Notes under the pieces: generated by a model
Databases searched by the model: none
What the model was told of the DNA's origin: nothing
Seen by the model: the letters and a program-made list of their open reading frames with translations, nothing else
Part shown: in pieces, positions 61,501 through 64,000 of the stretch
Layout: each line of letters starts with the position of its first letter
Numbering within the stretch: the first letter of the stretch is position 1
Made by a program: the position numbers and the translations under genes
NCBI GenBank assembly: GCA_963082975.1
Contig: OY720348.1
Span: forward strand, 55,083,564-55,147,563
Length of the DNA stretch: 64,000 bases
Reading direction: 5' to 3'
Source of the DNA: Labia minor
Lineage: Eukaryota > Arthropoda > Insecta > Dermaptera > Spongiphoridae

Positions 61501-63808
61501 TATTCCTGACGTGTCTGTCAACGTTTTAACTAAACGCTCTTTGCTTTCGCTTACAGCGTCTCATTGGGACCCAATTGGAATTGTTTCCCCTGTTACAATA
61601 TCCCTTCGGATATTATTACAAGTGGCTTGGAAGTCACCTTTAAAATTGGGCTGGGATGACCCCTTGCCAGATAACATACAATCCTTTTGGTTGAAATTTA
61701 AATCAGAATACCCTTTACTTTCAAATTATAACATCCCACATCTATTAATTCACCCTTTAGGCAAAACATTTAAAATTTTCGCTTTTAGCGATGCAAGTGA
61801 GTCAGCATACGGATTTTGCTCGTATCCTGTATCCTTTGACCAAAACAATCTCATATTATCATCTGTTTTCTTGTTATCTCGCTTTAGGGTATCCCCTATA
61901 AAAAAAATGTCAATTGCAAGATTAGAATTAGCTGCGTATTCTTTAATGTGTCAGTCGATCAACTTTATTTACCCATCTTTCGAAGTTCCTATTGACAGAA
62001 TCCACTTGTTTAGTGATTCTAAAGTTGTTTTAAGTTGGGTCCTTTCCGATCCCAACCGATTTAAAACTTACATTTCCAATCGAATAACTCATATACAAAA
62101 TTTAGACTTTTCTCCCACTCATTCTTATATATCTACTGAATTGAATCCTGCTGATTTAGCCACTAGGTCAATCAGCATTTCTAAATTTATATCTAATCCT
62201 TTATGGCAAACAGGTCCATTGGATATTTATTCAAATGTATTACCTTTTGATAAAAGCTTATGTGCTAATGCACTTGATCATTCTTTATTAGAAGAAAAGG
62301 CTGATGCCTCCTTATTTATTTTATCCCTAAAAAATAAGTTTAACTATATTGAAAATTTTATACAAAATTATTCCTCCTTTTATAAATTAGTTATTCATAT
62401 TGCCACTTGGCACAAGTATTTTGAATATCTTAAGTTTAAACTAGCGGCCTCTAAAAGCAATTCTCAAATTAAGAATTGTTTCAATGGTTTAACTTCAGAG
62501 GATTTAAATCGAGCTAAATTGTTTTTAATAAAAAATGCTCAGAATTTCTATTATTCCCAGGACATCAAAAATTTGTCACAAAACAAAGATGTCGAAAACT
62601 CATCTCTTAAATTGCTTTCACCTTTTTTAGACAGTGAAAATTATTTGCGCTTAGGTGGGCGTATAAATAAATCCAAATTTTCTTACAATTTTAAACACCC
62701 ATATTTACTCCCCTCTGAGAGTTTCTTAATCCCTCTTTTAATTCGTTATTATCACTTGCGTACCATGCATATGGGACCTAGCGCCCTTCAGGCATTTCTT
62801 AATAGCCATTTGTGGATTCCTCGACGTCGAAAACTCATTCGAAAAGTCTGTTTCGATTGCATTACTTGCAAGGCTCAGAAATCACAAAATGTTAAAACCC
62901 CTATAGGTGATTTACCTATTGACAGGTTAAACATAGCACCCAATTTTTCAACTGTCATGATCGATTATGCCGGTCCTTTTGAAGCCTCTTTAGTTAGAAA
63001 AAAGGGTCAAATTTATGTAAAAACTTATGCTTTACTATTCAAATGTCTTGTTACAAAAGGGGTGCATATTGAATTGTGTTATGATCTTACCACCTCTTCC
63101 TTTATGAACGCTTTTAAACGTTTTGTAGCACGACGAGGTTGCCCTCGCAAAATTTATTCCGATAACGCCACTACCTTTGTTTCGGCCAGTAAAATTTTAA
63201 AGTCTGATTATAAATATTTAATAACACAATTTCAGAACCCGCTATTTAAAAATTATCTTTTAGAACATAATATTGATTGGCATTTTTCACCTCCCCTGTC
63301 CCCTCATATGAACGGATTAATAGAGAACGCAGTCAAGGCACTTAAATTTCATCTCAAAAGAGTTAGGTCAAATCTAAAATTTTCCGTCTCCGAGCTGTCT
63401 ACCCTCTTGGATGTAGCCGAGTCATTCATTAACATGCGTCCTCTGTTTCATATCCTTGCAGACGACGGTGAGGTTGATATCTTAACCCCTTCACATTTTT
63501 TGCTTTCTAAACCTGTTTCTCTTTCTCTGGCCTCAGATGGTTTTGTGGAGAATATAAATTTAAGTACTAGATATAAAATGGTTCAGAATGTAACTTCGCA
63601 ATTGTGGCGCACCTGGTCTAAATCATATGTTGCCCAATTGCAACTTAAAGCCAAAGTAAAAAATTGTACAAATTTAAATGTAAACGACATTGTTTTGATC
63701 AAAGACCTGTCTTTGATACCTAACAACTGGGTAAAAGGTCGAGTGGTGAAATTATATTACAAATTTTTTTTAGATGGCTTGAACTATTCCAAGACAAAGA
63801 GAGTGTAA
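58577..63808 (+). CDS. gag-pol: BEL/Pao Gag-Pol polyprotein, unit 3, intact
   Basis: Again 1743 codons with every domain and catalytic residue named for the unit 2 copy. Replacements relative to units 1 and 2 include T to R near residue 236 (two adjacent base changes), R1055 to H, and three clustered in the integrase/C-terminal part: A1555 to P, I1570 to F and T1597 to R. None hits a catalytic position. The absence of frameshifts in 5.2 kb shows that the copy is young or was recently homogenised. Confidence 0.97.
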   Translation: MAKASFKQATSLWAFISTDVQFVKDFKKKLISDNCNHVNEFINNCSETVQKLDKFINFILDNNLHSNACETEFKEACEARLLLKHMLVDAKALPEVKPIPAEHKMAAAVPTLPKLNIERFGGDILSYTAFKQQFDCSITNNVQLGGIDKLKYLRSYLHSEAYCLISHLSLSDGNFEVALAILDQHYNQRRTLVYAHISALYNFPKVSAPNKHEYSKLCSTVLQLISELGALKIERTTWSPMLGLWILDKLPPAVKDQFLMQLPDDNVIPEVESILQYIQKMAKFTADKEREGSHIKNKLSYPLSKKPSYKKQSNYKKFYLKSNYTNSKNVGSSKINSKFLCFLCKKDHLIFKCPEFINWTVQKRCDFCQANNLCKVCLSRHNGKCKSLNSCQICQNRHSSFLHFSRSNNNTVREQRERDNDSSSNAKESPVGGELEPRTQNSSSRDVYHLKDDSEILLSKVSMRVFTPGGIAIILPCFIDSGSQISAISHDVASSLNLPLIPHKMSIGGIDNSFSIQSKYKVNLNCQSTVNDFEFSHLFQVIDSIQTVIPSNYLNSNQFDFVKNFPWADPNYCIPTKVKIIIGSDLIPLILKSHNILSPNKSIVAIDTKLGWTFCGRASHESSINHIVTQSSEQIEDNTLDKNHDLILKLFEMDQMGLSTKIDSNNEVEKHFVKNVKLLNSGHLEVDLPFVNSSKPLGQSFNKALQVFNSLERKMSKDKSLFIEYHDYMKNMLNQGFMERVGPLSCHNHAQKNSFYLPHHVIYKKSNHSMRVVMNGSCPSSNHLSLNSILSIGPPLQNDLRLILLKSRLNSILLSTDIVSMYLMISINPTHRYFLRIIWKLPEDDHAQIFRMCRLPFGLACSAFLAVRCLFYLADKHKSTHPLAYRVFKQNSYLDDFIITASSSDELIKIVNQLVDLLKTYNFLLNKWSTNDQNILDYLLNHFNQNDNIKYNPIHSSTKLLGVMWSPSNDRFLFDIPDVSVNVLTKRSLLSLTASHWDPIGIVSPVTISLRILLQVAWKSPLKLGWDDPLPDNIQSFWLKFKSEYPLLSNYNIPHLLIHPLGKTFKIFAFSDASESAYGFCSYPVSFDQNNLILSSVFLLSRFRVSPIKKMSIARLELAAYSLMCQSINFIYPSFEVPIDRIHLFSDSKVVLSWVLSDPNRFKTYISNRITHIQNLDFSPTHSYISTELNPADLATRSISISKFISNPLWQTGPLDIYSNVLPFDKSLCANALDHSLLEEKADASLFILSLKNKFNYIENFIQNYSSFYKLVIHIATWHKYFEYLKFKLAASKSNSQIKNCFNGLTSEDLNRAKLFLIKNAQNFYYSQDIKNLSQNKDVENSSLKLLSPFLDSENYLRLGGRINKSKFSYNFKHPYLLPSESFLIPLLIRYYHLRTMHMGPSALQAFLNSHLWIPRRRKLIRKVCFDCITCKAQKSQNVKTPIGDLPIDRLNIAPNFSTVMIDYAGPFEASLVRKKGQIYVKTYALLFKCLVTKGVHIELCYDLTTSSFMNAFKRFVARRGCPRKIYSDNATTFVSASKILKSDYKYLITQFQNPLFKNYLLEHNIDWHFSPPLSPHMNGLIENAVKALKFHLKRVRSNLKFSVSELSTLLDVAESFINMRPLFHILADDGEVDILTPSHFLLSKPVSLSLASDGFVENINLSTRYKMVQNVTSQLWRTWSKSYVAQLQLKAKVKNCTNLNVNDIVLIKDLSLIPNNWVKGRVVKLYYKFFLDGLNYSKTKRV

Positions 63809-64000
63809 ATTTTGGTGATAATGTGTCTGTTTGTGCGCGTCAGTAATAGCTACCAAACTAATCCACGTTTTACCGCTAGTATTAATTTCTCCAATTACTT
63901 GGGGGGTGGGAGTGGGGCAGGGGAAGAGGGGAGAGGCGCCAAAAAGTTCTATTAATCCAATAGGTTACATTACGAATCAGAAAATAAACTTATCATATTA

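Larger units (their letters stand above)
47788..64000. repeat. Tandem mega-repeat unit 3 (partial)
   Basis: The third copy is cut by the window end just after the BEL 3' end. It shares small indels with unit 2 against unit 1, for example the shorter spacer near 48577 and the absence of the 3.1 kb block. Units 2 and 3 are therefore the closer pair. Confidence 0.97.

Overview
The window is AT-rich, intron-bearing eukaryotic DNA. The mobile elements present (a BEL/Pao retrotransposon, a non-LTR retrotransposon, an RTE-like 3' tail ending in GACA repeats) point to an arthropod, most likely an insect. The species cannot be told from the sequence. There are no bacterial-style operons, rRNA genes or CRISPR arrays.

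The whole window is a head-to-tail tandem array of one very large unit: unit 1 at 1-25399, unit 2 at 25400-47787 and unit 3 from 47788 to the window end (incomplete). The period is 22,388 bp between units 2 and 3. Unit 1 is longer because it carries a 3.1 kb block (about 5410-8490) that is absent from the other two. The units are nearly identical; most differences are microsatellite lengths, a few indels and scattered substitutions.

Layout of one unit, in unit 1 coordinates: minus-strand exon-like segments (269-983, 4509-4894); an inverted repeat (3870-4144/4365-4650) whose two arms carry related short reading frames; a 5'-truncated BEL 3' end (5130-5399); double-hairpin terminal-repeat elements (5410, 8531); a minus-strand LINE reverse-transcriptase remnant (5640-6800); an RTE-like tail (8080-8467); an inverted-repeat-bracketed GC-rich islet (9597-10598); a truncated copy of a spliced gene (12231-12671) that runs into an inverted intron fragment (12875-13150); the BEL/Pao gag-pol (13843-18953); a second hairpin-LINE-RTE-tail block (19251-21578); an apparently complete four-exon minus-strand gene (22228-23199); further upstream exons (23243-24103, 25074-25315); and a poly(A)-tailed retroposon-like segment (about 24230-24858).

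The BEL polyprotein is a single intact 1743-codon frame in units 2 and 3. In unit 1 it is broken by a 121 bp deletion and a nonsense codon. All copies lack recognisable LTRs, so they look amplified as passengers of the tandem unit, not by their own transposition. The most novel content is the set of short, correctly phased, splice-bounded minus-strand exons, which plain ORF scanning misses. One set gives a 79-residue protein that I do not recognise.
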